Shown: positions 53,401 to 62,136 of the stretch, one piece after another
How positions within the stretch are numbered: the stretch's first letter is position 1
Layout: each line of letters opens with the position of its first letter
Source of the DNA: Flammeovirga kamogawensis
GTDB taxonomy: Bacteria > Bacteroidota > Bacteroidia > Cytophagales > Flammeovirgaceae
Direction: 5' to 3'
DNA: 64,000 nucleotides
Assembly: GCF_018736065.1 (NCBI RefSeq)
Contig: NZ_CP076128.1
Coordinates: 3,387,501-3,451,500, forward strand
Program-made: the position numbers and the translations under genes
Notes under the pieces: generated by a model
What the model saw: only the letters and a program-made list of their open reading frames with translations
The model's database searches: none
What the model was told of the DNA's origin: nothing

Positions 53401-53445
53401 AAAGAGATATAACCTTTCTTTAGTAGTAAAAGTTATATCTCTTTT
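53401..53445 (-). terminator. Terminator of the AP2 gene
   Basis: AAAGAGATATAAC (53401-53413) pairs with GTTATATCTCTTT (53432-53444), 18-nt loop; the minus strand continues TTTTATTG. Confidence 0.75.
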
Positions 53446-53481
53446 TGTGAAAAATAGTGCGATAAAATTTCTCTGTAAATT

Positions 53482-54051
53482 TTATAAAATTGTAATTACT
53501 TCAGTTTCATCAATTTCTTCTACTTTGTTTAGACTTTTTGTTTTACCAAAAAGTTCTTGTGATTTTTTATTGTATGCTTGAGCTGCAGATTCAGCACTAG
53601 GGAATAGCCCAAGGTCAAATCTTTCGCCTTTAGAATAAAGAACAGATCTATACGTGTTCTTACTCACTTTTACTACACCTCTATAACCAGTTTTGTTATG
53701 GTGATGTTTCTGATTTCTACGTAACTCAGCCATAGTAGCCCATTCTAGATTTTTTTCTCTACAATCTAATGGGTTGCCATTTTTTATGCGAACAAAAAGT
53801 CTTTTACTAGACTCCTGTTGCTCTACATATTTCTCAGCAATTAATTTATGCAAGTAAATTGTAATGTTTTGATACCCTCCGTTTGGTTTAGGATAATTCT
53901 TTTGAAAAAACACATAACCACTTGCATGTAGACGTAAATTTTCGAGTACCTTAAGTTGTTTATAGTACTCATTCCCTTCAATAAAATCATAAGCTGTACT
54001 AGACAATAGTACATGATCATCGGCATTTTTTAGCTTAATCTTATAAAGCAT
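53482..54051 (-). CDS. AP2-domain protein with degenerate HNH region
   Basis: A 189-residue protein. Residues about 70-115 align with HNH_3-type endonucleases (YLHKLIAEKYV then GNPLDCREKNLEWAT), but the key His of the V-x-H-x-x-G-N element is replaced (VRIKNGN), so cleavage is unlikely. Residues about 121-172 form an AP2 DNA-binding domain (GYRGVVKVSKNTYRSVL, FDLGLFPSAESAAQAYNKKS). Free-standing HNH-AP2 proteins come from homing elements; this one seems to have become a DNA-binding protein. Monocistronic. Confidence 0.78.
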   Translation of the reverse strand: MLYKIKLKNADDHVLLSSTAYDFIEGNEYYKQLKVLENLRLHASGYVFFQKNYPKPNGGYQNITIYLHKLIAEKYVEQQESSKRLFVRIKNGNPLDCREKNLEWATMAELRRNQKHHHNKTGYRGVVKVSKNTYRSVLYSKGERFDLGLFPSAESAAQAYNKKSQELFGKTKSLNKVEEIDETEVITIL

Positions 54052-54249
54052 GTCAATTAGGTTTTAGATAGTAAATAAATATCATCGTCGTAATAAAAAC
54101 TTAACCATTTCTATAGTAGAATTAGTAAAGATAATTTTAGACGTTTTTAGCAAAGTACGTAACGTGACAGTCGTTAAATTACGCAGTAAAAATTGTTAGA
54201 AGTGAAATGTAGTAGGCTAGTCTCGCTATAATTATGAAGTTTAATTAAT

Positions 54250-55335
54250 TTAAAGTGTAAGTTTAAATTTGCTTCCTACTTTTTCTAAATCTCTTATAAC
54301 AGGTGATAATACAGGAATACCCAAAGTAAGTCTTTCATGTTGAATTTCACGCTCAGGATCACCAGGTATTAATACGCGTTCTTGCCCTTCAACAGTATCA
54401 GCATTTTTAAATCTTCTGATCCAGTTGTCCATATGAGATTTAAATTCAGACTTAGGTCTAAATCCATCTACACGCATTGCTCCAAAAAAGTGACCCAACC
54501 CTTCTCCAACAGGATCTTCAGGTAATGGTAAGAAGCTAACAAAAGGAGGGGCCCATGGACCGTAACCTGCTCCAGATAATACAGAAGATAAAATATCTAC
54601 CATACTTCCTAAACAATATCCTTTGTGGCTACTTCTTAATCTATCACTACCTAGCGGTAATAATGCTCCACCACTTTTTAATGCAGCAGGGTTTGTTGTA
54701 GAAACTCCTTCTTTATCTTGTACCCAGCCAACTGGAGCATCTTCTTCCTTACGTTGTAGGATTTCTAATTTACCATTTGCGGCTGTAGTTGTAGCAAAAT
54801 CAGCTACAAAAGGAGGTTCTTCTCCGGCAGGGATTGCCATTGCTATTGGGTTGGTTCCAAGTAGTCTTTCAGTAGAGAAAGTTGGGGATACCAAAGGACT
54901 TGCATTCGTCATAGAAATTCCAATCATATCGTGTTCTAAAGCCATCATAGCATGATAGCCTGCAATTCCGTAATGATTTGAGTTTTTGACAGAAACCCAT
55001 CCAGTACCTACTTTTTCAGCCTTATCAATAGCAATTTGCATTGCTTGTGGAGCAACAACCAAACCTAGTCCTGCATCTCCATCTACTGTAGCAGTACTTG
55101 GAGTTTCGTGTACAATTTTAACTTTTGGAGTAGGGTTTATTCTACCTGCTTCCCAAAGTCTAACATATCCTATTAATCTGGCAACACCATGAGAATCGAC
55201 ACCTCTTAAATCAGCAGATAGTAAAACGTTAGAAGCCAATTCAGCATCCTTTTCTGGACAGCCCATTGCTAGAAATACATTTTTACTAAAAGATAAAAGA
55301 GTTTTGTATGGTAGAAGATTCGTATTGTCGGACAT
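54250..55335 (-). CDS. Ldh-family malate/L-lactate-type dehydrogenase
   Basis: A 361-residue NAD(P)-dependent oxidoreductase of the LDH2/MDG2 type. It has the conserved DLRGVDSHGVARL (54-ish), SNHYGIAGYHAM, ASPLVSPTFSTERLLGTNPIAMA and DGFRP segments and lacks the classical LDH Rossmann motif. Family members reduce 2-oxoacids such as malate, ureidoglycolate or 2,3-diketogulonate; the substrate here is not evident. A candidate CAACTTTG promoter element lies about 35 bp upstream. Confidence 0.88.
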   Translation of the reverse strand: MSDNTNLLPYKTLLSFSKNVFLAMGCPEKDAELASNVLLSADLRGVDSHGVARLIGYVRLWEAGRINPTPKVKIVHETPSTATVDGDAGLGLVVAPQAMQIAIDKAEKVGTGWVSVKNSNHYGIAGYHAMMALEHDMIGISMTNASPLVSPTFSTERLLGTNPIAMAIPAGEEPPFVADFATTTAANGKLEILQRKEEDAPVGWVQDKEGVSTTNPAALKSGGALLPLGSDRLRSSHKGYCLGSMVDILSSVLSGAGYGPWAPPFVSFLPLPEDPVGEGLGHFFGAMRVDGFRPKSEFKSHMDNWIRRFKNADTVEGQERVLIPGDPEREIQHERLTLGIPVLSPVIRDLEKVGSKFKLTL

Positions 55336-55534
55336 ATAAATTTGTCAGTTTAAATTATACACCTTCCAAAGTTGTATTTGTAGGTGAAGTTCGTGTAATG
55401 TAGATTATAACTTTAGGTAATAAAATTGTATATCACACCTCGTTATGTTCACAAATTTATCAACTTTATATTTATGGACAAATGAGTTTTATTATTTATA
55501 GTAATAAAATTAACATCAAATCAAGTAATTCTTA

Positions 55535-56524
55535 ATGAATCCGACAGTTAGTATTTTGGTTGCTGCTCGTAATGAGGAAGGTACAATTAGACAATGTTTA
55601 GAGAGTTTGACAAATCAATCTGTTAATAACAATGTATGTATTGAAATTATAATTGGTAATGATTCCTCTACGGATTTAACTACTGAAATCATTGCAGAAT
55701 TTGTTTCAGAATATTCATTTATACAGTCCTTTATAGTACCAAAAAATATAACTTATAATGGAAAGGTTAATGTTCTTAATTATATAAGTGATTTAGCCTG
55801 TGGACACTACTACTTATTTGCTGATGCAGATGTTGTATATCCCCCATCTTGGGTAGAAAACATGCTTATCTCTTTAAAAAATGCAGATATTACTACAGGA
55901 GTAACAGTTGTAGAAGGAGCGACTCTATGGATGAAATTTCAGAAATTAGATTGGATGTTGGCGTTAAATCAAATACATATACTTTCCAAATTAGGTATTC
56001 CGTTAACAGCAATGGGCAACAATATGGGTGTAAAATCAGAAAAATTTGTTGATATAGGCGGTTTTAGGAATATTCCTTTTTCTGTAGCCGAAGATTTTGC
56101 ATTATTCAATACTATAGTTAAAAATAAAGGTTCTTTTTGTCAACTTTTTGATGTATCTGTTTTGGCTAAAACGAAAGGAATGACAACGTATTTTGAGTGG
56201 CTACAACAACGTTGGAGGTGGATGCAAGGAGCAAAAAAACTTTCATTATTTTTCAAAACTTTAAATTATTTAAACATTATATTTTACCCAATTTTATTAA
56301 TTCTGATGCTTTTCTATCCAATAGTAGGTGTAGTAATGTTGAATATATATGTATTAAAGTGTTGTTACTTAATGTATATTCAGAAAAAGTTGAAAGAAAA
56401 AATACATTGGAGAGCAACTTTTTTGTTCGATTTTTATCATTGTATATCATATTGTGGCTTATTGATTTATGGACTCAGAAACCCATCTGTAGAGTGGAAA
56501 AATAGAGTATATAAACCTGAATAA
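55535..56524 (+). CDS. Family 2 glycosyltransferase, membrane-anchored
   Basis: A 329-residue GT2 enzyme. The N-terminal GT-A domain starts SILVAARNEEGTI, has DSSTDLT, the DxD-type FADADVVY (about 93-100) and the acceptor-site ED (SVAEDFALFN), and QQRWRWMQG (QxxRW). Two hydrophobic segments follow (about 245-275). It resembles inner-membrane sugar transferases that build surface glycans or glycolipids. No other polysaccharide genes are adjacent except the HAD phosphatase 70 bp downstream. Confidence 0.87.
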   Translation: MNPTVSILVAARNEEGTIRQCLESLTNQSVNNNVCIEIIIGNDSSTDLTTEIIAEFVSEYSFIQSFIVPKNITYNGKVNVLNYISDLACGHYYLFADADVVYPPSWVENMLISLKNADITTGVTVVEGATLWMKFQKLDWMLALNQIHILSKLGIPLTAMGNNMGVKSEKFVDIGGFRNIPFSVAEDFALFNTIVKNKGSFCQLFDVSVLAKTKGMTTYFEWLQQRWRWMQGAKKLSLFFKTLNYLNIIFYPILLILMLFYPIVGVVMLNIYVLKCCYLMYIQKKLKEKIHWRATFLFDFYHCISYCGLLIYGLRNPSVEWKNRVYKPE

Positions 56525-56594
56525 GTTCTTGATAATAACATTTTCTAAGAAACTGTTACATTTGCAGTAAATCATTACTATATATAATAGAAGA

Positions 56595-57122
56595 ATGGAA
56601 AAAAATAAGTGTGTATTCTTAGACAGAGATGGAGTATTAAATAAAGATTATGTGGATTACGCATATACTTTAGAAAAATTTGAGGTACTTCCGGGAGTTT
56701 CAGAAGCATTACAGAAATTAAAAGATGCAGGTTTTAAGCTTGTTATTTTAACAAATCAGTCTGGAATAGTAAAAGGAATTTATAAAAAAGAAGATGTTTT
56801 TATTTGTCATGATGCACTACAAAAAGAGTGTAATAATGCAATAGATGATATGTTTTATGCTCCTTTACATGAAAAATGGTCTAATTCTTTAAGTCGTAAA
56901 CCAGGTACTTTAATGTTTGAAAGAGCAATATATAAGTACAACGCTGATATGGAAAATACATGGATGATAGGTGACAAAGAAAGGGATTTAATTCCAGCTG
57001 AAAAAGTAGGTATTAAGTACCGTATTCAAGTTGACAACCCATTAGTAGAAAATACAGTAGCAACACACCATGCTAAAAACTTAATAGATGCTGTGGATAG
57101 AATTATTCTTGCAGATAAGTAA
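56595..57122 (+). CDS. HAD-IIIA phosphatase, GmhB/HisB-N-like
   Basis: A 175-residue phosphatase. FLDRDGVLN (8-16; Asp10 nucleophile, Asp12) and TNQSGIV and MIGDKERD are HAD motifs I, II and III. It aligns with heptose-bisphosphate phosphatase GmhB and histidinol phosphatase, but the zinc loop CxH...CxC of GmhB is missing: the segment reads APLHEKWSNSLSRKP. The substrate is therefore uncertain; a heptose or nucleotide-sugar phosphate is possible next to a glycosyltransferase. Confidence 0.8.
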   Translation: MEKNKCVFLDRDGVLNKDYVDYAYTLEKFEVLPGVSEALQKLKDAGFKLVILTNQSGIVKGIYKKEDVFICHDALQKECNNAIDDMFYAPLHEKWSNSLSRKPGTLMFERAIYKYNADMENTWMIGDKERDLIPAEKVGIKYRIQVDNPLVENTVATHHAKNLIDAVDRIILADK

Positions 57123-57140
57123 TTAAAATTGTGTTGTACA

Positions 57141-57184
57141 AAAAAGCGTTTCAATCAAATAGTAAGATTGAAACGCTTTTTTTT
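57141..57184. terminator. Bidirectional terminator, HAD gene and fRMsr gene
   Basis: AAAAAGCGTTTCAATC (57141-57156) pairs with GATTGAAACGCTTTTT (57166-57181) with a 9-nt loop, between convergent stops. Confidence 0.92.
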
Positions 57185-57668
57185 ATTGCCATTTACTTGC
57201 TAAATAAGTAGCAAGTTTTTCTAGATAAAGTTGGTCTTCACTATCAAATGTTCCAATTTGATCACTATCTATATCTAATACAGCAACAACTTGATTGTCT
57301 TTAATAACAGGTACAACTATTTCTGATTTAGAGGCTGAACTACAAGCAATATGCCCAGGAAAAGCTTCTACATCATCAACAACATAAGTTTTAGCATCAG
57401 CCCATGCAGTACCACAAACACCTTTTCCTTTTTTTATTCTAGTACATGCTATAGGCCCTTGAAAAGGACCCAAAACTAGTTCGCCTCCTTTAACTAAATA
57501 AAAGCCTATCCATAAATGGCTAAATGTTTGATTTAATACAGCACAAGTATTCGATAAATTGGCAATTAGGTCTGTTTCTATAGAAATTAGCCCTTTAATT
57601 TGTGGAAGAATACTATCGTAAACTTCTGATTTATTACTATTTTGTGGAATGAAAAGTTCTTCAGCCAT
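57183..57668 (-). CDS. msrC: Free methionine-R-sulfoxide reductase (GAF domain)
   Basis: A 161-residue GAF-fold reductase. The three conserved cysteines of fRMsr are present: Cys75 (PIACTRI), Cys85 (GKGVCGTAWA) and Cys109 (HIACSSASKSEIVVPV). It reduces free methionine-(R)-sulfoxide using thioredoxin and so repairs oxidised methionine. Length matches yeast and E. coli proteins. Confidence 0.92.
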   Translation of the reverse strand: MAEELFIPQNSNKSEVYDSILPQIKGLISIETDLIANLSNTCAVLNQTFSHLWIGFYLVKGGELVLGPFQGPIACTRIKKGKGVCGTAWADAKTYVVDDVEAFPGHIACSSASKSEIVVPVIKDNQVVAVLDIDSDQIGTFDSEDQLYLEKLATYLASKWQ

Positions 57669-57823
57669 ATTTTTTTAATTTATATAATTGCAAACTTACA
57701 AACTGAATGTAGTTTTTTATTCAAATAGTATTTGATAATTTAAAAAAGTTCTATTTTAATTATCAATAAAGCTTTTATGGTGCTTTGAACCTTTCACTCT
57801 TAATTATAACCTATATAAAAACA

Positions 57824-59281
57824 ATGAAAATTACGCCTCTTAAGATATTACAAATACTCGTTTATATCGGCTTAATGATGGGACTAGTTCTTATGATGTC
57901 TCCAGAAGAAATAAATGTTTTTGGAACTACAGTTCGTGTACCAACATTAAGTGACGTCCTTCCTGAAAGTTTAATTACAGAAAATGAAGAGATAGAAATA
58001 ATTGATGAGGAATATCTTGATGAAGATTCACTTACTGTTGATATGACTAGTGTTGATGAAGCATCAACATGGATACCTGTAGAAGAAAAACCTTTAACCG
58101 TTAGAACACCAAAAGGTGCGGTAGCTATTGAATATCCAAATAATGATATGTCAGCTTTGGATAACTTTTTTAAAGGTTTATCATCAATTTCTGATGAAGG
58201 AGAATTAGTTCGTGTTTTACATTATGGAGATTCTCAATTAGAAGGTGATCGAATGACAGAGCGATTAAGAAAAAATTTACAAGAACAGTTTGGAGGTTGT
58301 GGTGTTGGTTTAGTTCCAATTATTGAATTAAAAAATATGCGTACAACTTTAAATCAAACGTATAGTGATAATTGGGAACAATTTTTATGTTTTGGTCCAA
58401 AAAAATATAGAGGGAAGCATAATGATTATGGTTTCTTTGGAAAATATTTTACCTACGAAGGAACAGAAGCAACTTTATCTTTTGAGAAGGCACCTTATTC
58501 TAAAACAGCTCATAAGAATTTTGAGAAGTTTAAAGTTTACATGAGAAATACTGTAGCGAATGTAAATTTAGGTTATAAAATGAATGGAGCTGAAGGGGAG
58601 ACAAAAGAGATTGAAGCATCTTCTGAAGCAAAAGCTATTCCACTACCAATTTCAGGAACGTTAGGAGAGTTAGAATTAAAATTTAAATCAGATGTCTCTC
58701 CAGAAGTATATGGTGTGAGCTTTGACTGTACTACTGGTATAGCCGTCGATAATATACCTATGAGAGGTAGTTCGGGAACAGATTTTACAAAAATAAGAAA
58801 GGATCATCTTTCATCTTTATTAGAAAATATGGATGTAAAATTACTTGTCTTGCAGTTTGGTGTAAATGTGGTTCCACAAGAAGCAGAAAGTTATAATTAT
58901 TATGAACGCTTAATTGTCAGACAATTAAAATATTTTAAGGAAGTAGCCCCAGAATTAAATGTACTAATTATTGGTGTTTCTGATATGGCAAAGAAAAATG
59001 GCTCAAAGATTGAATCATATTCAAATATAGATGCAGTGAGAGCTGCAGAAAGAAGAGCAGCTAACAAAATGGGGGCGGCTTATTGGGACTTATATCTTGC
59101 AATGGGTGGTAAAAACTCAATTGTAAAATGGGCTGATAAAAAACCAGCATGGGCAGGTAAAGATTATACGCACTTTACAAGAAAAGGAGCGAATTATATA
59201 GGAGATATGCTCTATAATGAACTAATGAGAGAATATCAACGCTATAAGAATAGAGATGAGTCAGAATTGGAAACTAAATAA
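57824..59281 (+). CDS. SGNH-hydrolase-like membrane-anchored protein
   Basis: A 485-residue protein. One N-terminal membrane helix (about 8-27, ILQILVYIGLMMGLVLMM), an acidic linker, then an SGNH-type domain with block I GDSQLEGDR (Ser137), block III near QFGVNVV (Asn) and the final D-x-T-H in KDYTHFTRKG. The SGNH pattern with TH suggests an O-acyl esterase or transferase. The ATG at 57824 starts just before the helix; an earlier start (57785) is unlikely. It overlaps the next SGNH gene by 26 bp, so the two are translationally coupled. Confidence 0.75.
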   Translation: MKITPLKILQILVYIGLMMGLVLMMSPEEINVFGTTVRVPTLSDVLPESLITENEEIEIIDEEYLDEDSLTVDMTSVDEASTWIPVEEKPLTVRTPKGAVAIEYPNNDMSALDNFFKGLSSISDEGELVRVLHYGDSQLEGDRMTERLRKNLQEQFGGCGVGLVPIIELKNMRTTLNQTYSDNWEQFLCFGPKKYRGKHNDYGFFGKYFTYEGTEATLSFEKAPYSKTAHKNFEKFKVYMRNTVANVNLGYKMNGAEGETKEIEASSEAKAIPLPISGTLGELELKFKSDVSPEVYGVSFDCTTGIAVDNIPMRGSSGTDFTKIRKDHLSSLLENMDVKLLVLQFGVNVVPQEAESYNYYERLIVRQLKYFKEVAPELNVLIIGVSDMAKKNGSKIESYSNIDAVRAAERRAANKMGAAYWDLYLAMGGKNSIVKWADKKPAWAGKDYTHFTRKGANYIGDMLYNELMREYQRYKNRDESELETK

Positions 59282-60539
59282 TTACATACAACCATTTCAA
59301 AAAAAAGGTTTACGTTTAGTAAAAGGAATACTAACGATTTTGTTGTTGTGTGCACACTCTGCTCCAACATCAGTTTCTAATGTAAAAAGGCCATTTGTCA
59401 CCTATGATTTTATTAGAATGGATTTGAATAAAATCAACACATTTGGAGATTCAACGGTATTAAATTCCTTTTATGATAAACTAAAAAAATTAGAGAAAAC
59501 AAAAAAAGGACAAGTACATATACTTCATTTAGGAGACTCTCATATTCAAGCCGATTTTTTTTCTGGATGGGTAAGGGAACGTTTCTATGAAGACCAAAGA
59601 TTCCCTATGGCTAGTAGGGGTTTCTTTTTTCCGTATACTGCAGCAAAAACAAATAATCCATATAATTTTAGAGTATCAAAAATTGGAGAATGGAAAGGGC
59701 AAAGAGCTTCTGTCAGTTATCATAAAAGTGATTGGGGAATTGCAGCTATTACAGCTCAAACAACAGAATCTTTTGCAAGTTTAACAATAAATGTAGGAGT
59801 AGATTCCTTACATCCTTATAGAGGTAATAAAGTTGAGATATATTACCCTGTAAGTGATTCCACTCAATTTTTGCCAGTAGTTCAACCTCTAAACCCTGCT
59901 AAACTTATAGCTACTAAACGAGGAAAAAGAAAATTAACTTACATTTTTGATAAACCTATTTCTAAGTTTAGGATAGGGCTAGAAAAAAGAAGCCTCAATC
60001 AAAGAGAGTTTACATTAAAGGGATTGGCAGTATTAGATTCAGAATCGGCAGGGGTAACATATAGTTCTTCAGGTGTAAATGGAGCAAAGGTTACTTCTTA
60101 TTTAAGATGTAAAGATTTAGAAGAAGATATATTAGAAATTAACCCAGATCTAATTATCATCTCTTTAGGTACTAATGATGCATTTTTTTCTCCATTTAGT
60201 AAAGAACGCTTTGTTTCAAGATATACTAAATTGATTAAAGAATTGAGAAGTGGTAATGCTAAATTGCCAATAATAATTACTACACCAGGTGATAATTTTA
60301 GACAGTCGAAGTATATTAATAGAGACAATGCTAAAGCTACTGAAGCAATTTTTACCTTAGCTAAACAAGAACATCTTGCTGTTTGGGATTTCTACCATAT
60401 TATGGGAGGGTTGTCATCTATTGAAAGATGGAGTGCAATGTCTATGACTTCGAGAGATAGAGTCCACTTAAGTAGAATAGGATATCAGTACCAAGGGGAG
60501 TTATTTTATAGAGCTTTATTATCTACTTATAATAATTAA
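59256..60539 (+). CDS. SGNH-hydrolase-like exported protein
   Basis: A 427-residue protein in the same family arrangement as its neighbour: a hydrophobic segment (about 18-37, GLRLVKGILTILLLCAHS) serving as signal or anchor, block I HLGDSHIQADF (Ser95), block III ISLGTNDAFF and a final DRVHLSRIGY (Asp/His). It starts inside the end of the upstream gene. Such paired SGNH proteins often act with MBOAT acyltransferases in O-acetylation of cell-surface glycans, but no MBOAT gene is in the window. Confidence 0.78.
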   Translation: MSQNWKLNNYIQPFQKKGLRLVKGILTILLLCAHSAPTSVSNVKRPFVTYDFIRMDLNKINTFGDSTVLNSFYDKLKKLEKTKKGQVHILHLGDSHIQADFFSGWVRERFYEDQRFPMASRGFFFPYTAAKTNNPYNFRVSKIGEWKGQRASVSYHKSDWGIAAITAQTTESFASLTINVGVDSLHPYRGNKVEIYYPVSDSTQFLPVVQPLNPAKLIATKRGKRKLTYIFDKPISKFRIGLEKRSLNQREFTLKGLAVLDSESAGVTYSSSGVNGAKVTSYLRCKDLEEDILEINPDLIIISLGTNDAFFSPFSKERFVSRYTKLIKELRSGNAKLPIIITTPGDNFRQSKYINRDNAKATEAIFTLAKQEHLAVWDFYHIMGGLSSIERWSAMSMTSRDRVHLSRIGYQYQGELFYRALLSTYNN

Positions 60540-60839
60540 TATTAGCGTATATTTAATTCGTTAGCAAATAAATGAATGATTATTCATTTATCAAAATAAC
60601 TGAATTAATCAACTATTATTTTGTGTTATTTACGTAATAAATGTAAATATATCTATATTACACAGAATAAGTGTTGAAAATACGTGGTTTTTTTTAGCTA
60701 AAATTTGCACTTTGCAAGGGTTAAACTTATAATTGTTAAAAAAAATGTTATGTAAGCATAACATTATTCAATTTTTTTCATCGAAAAGGTTTCGACTTTT
60801 TATCTCGATTATTAGGCTTCATCTAAAATTATTCATTTA
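60540..60839. other. Intergenic region before the FadL-like gene
   Basis: No gene seen. A likely promoter is TTG (60674-60676) plus AAAATTTG (60700-60707) with 23 bp between; the leader would be about 125 nt. TTTGCACTTTGCAAGGG follows the -7 element and can form a small stem (TTGCa...tGCAA). Confidence 0.45.
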
Positions 60840-62102
60840 ATGAAAATCAGAAATTTACTGTTAACAGTAGCAACTGTGTTTATAGCTAACGCAGCTTTTG
60901 CTAATGGGTTCCAGGTACTGCTTCAAGGAACAAAACAAATCGGACGTGGTAACGTTGGGGTTGGTTATGGACCTGACGCTTCAAGTTTATTTTTTAATCC
61001 AGGTGCATTATCTTTTTTAGAAAGTAGCACAGTTCAAGTTGGAATGAGTCCAGTAATGTCTAACATCTCTTACAGAGGATTAGACGGAACTACTAAATAT
61101 TCATCTAACTCTCCAATGGGTACCCCATTTCAAGCATATGGTGTTTACAGACCATCAGCAGACTCTCCTTGGGCATTTGGTTTAGGTGTGTTTACTCCAT
61201 TTGGATCAACAGTAACTTATGATAACGAATGGACAGGTAAATATTCTCTACAAGAAATTTCATTACAATCTATATACATTCAGCCAACAGTATCTTACAG
61301 AATCAATGATATGATCTCCGTAGGTGGTGGTTTGGATATTGTAACTGGTGGTGTTCAGTTCAAAAAAGCAGTTTCTGCTCCTGGTGGAGATGTTGGATTT
61401 GAGATGGATGGTAATACATTACAATTCGGCTTTAATTTAGGCGTATTTGCTCAAATCTCAGAAAAATTCTCAGCAGGTATTAATTACCGCTCAGGTGTTG
61501 ATATGAAAGTTGAAGGTGGTGATGCTACTTTTGATGTACCAAATGACTTTATTGGAGATCGATTATTTGGAGACGCGTATACTCCAGGTCAAGAAATGAA
61601 AGCAAAATTTAATGCAACGCTTCCATTACCTTCAACAATTGCTGTTGGTATTGGATATAATGCAACTGATAAATTATCATTCGGATTAGACTTCAATTAT
61701 GTAACATGGAGTGTATATGAAGAATTAAAAGTAGAATTCCCTGACGGTGAATACCCTGCGATTGCTTACGATAGAAAGTGGGAGAATTCTTACATCATTA
61801 ACTTCGGTGCTGAATACAAAGTAACAGACGCATTTACTGCTAGAGCGGGTGCTTACTACGATACAACTCCAGTTCCAGACGGTCACTTAACTCCAGAATC
61901 GCCAGATGCTAATGCACTTGGATTATCTTGTGGTGTAAGTTACATGTTTAGCGAGAAGTTTGGTGTTGATGCAGCATTCTTATTTACAAACAAAGAGCAA
62001 AGAGAAAATATCATTCCTGAGGGAGTAGATACAGGTGGAATGAATGGTGTTTATAAAGCATCTGCTTATATTCCAAGTTTATCTCTAAACTACAATTTCT
62101 AA
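60840..62102 (+). CDS. OmpP1/FadL-family outer-membrane transporter
   Basis: A 420-residue barrel with a signal peptide (cleaved after AAFA, about residue 21). The NG-starting mature N-terminus NGFQVLLQGTKQIGRGNVGVGYGPDASSLFFNPG (in pieces) is the FadL N-plug signature (N-A-G-A-x-x-x-S-x-x-x-N-P). Beta strands end in aromatic residues to the C-terminal YNF. FadL proteins pass long-chain fatty acids or other hydrophobic molecules. It is followed 34 bp later by a GDSL lipoprotein and the two likely form an operon. Confidence 0.9.
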   Translation: MKIRNLLLTVATVFIANAAFANGFQVLLQGTKQIGRGNVGVGYGPDASSLFFNPGALSFLESSTVQVGMSPVMSNISYRGLDGTTKYSSNSPMGTPFQAYGVYRPSADSPWAFGLGVFTPFGSTVTYDNEWTGKYSLQEISLQSIYIQPTVSYRINDMISVGGGLDIVTGGVQFKKAVSAPGGDVGFEMDGNTLQFGFNLGVFAQISEKFSAGINYRSGVDMKVEGGDATFDVPNDFIGDRLFGDAYTPGQEMKAKFNATLPLPSTIAVGIGYNATDKLSFGLDFNYVTWSVYEELKVEFPDGEYPAIAYDRKWENSYIINFGAEYKVTDAFTARAGAYYDTTPVPDGHLTPESPDANALGLSCGVSYMFSEKFGVDAAFLFTNKEQRENIIPEGVDTGGMNGVYKASAYIPSLSLNYNF

Positions 62103-62136
62103 TTTTTTCCCTATCCTAATTTAAGAAATAACAAAA

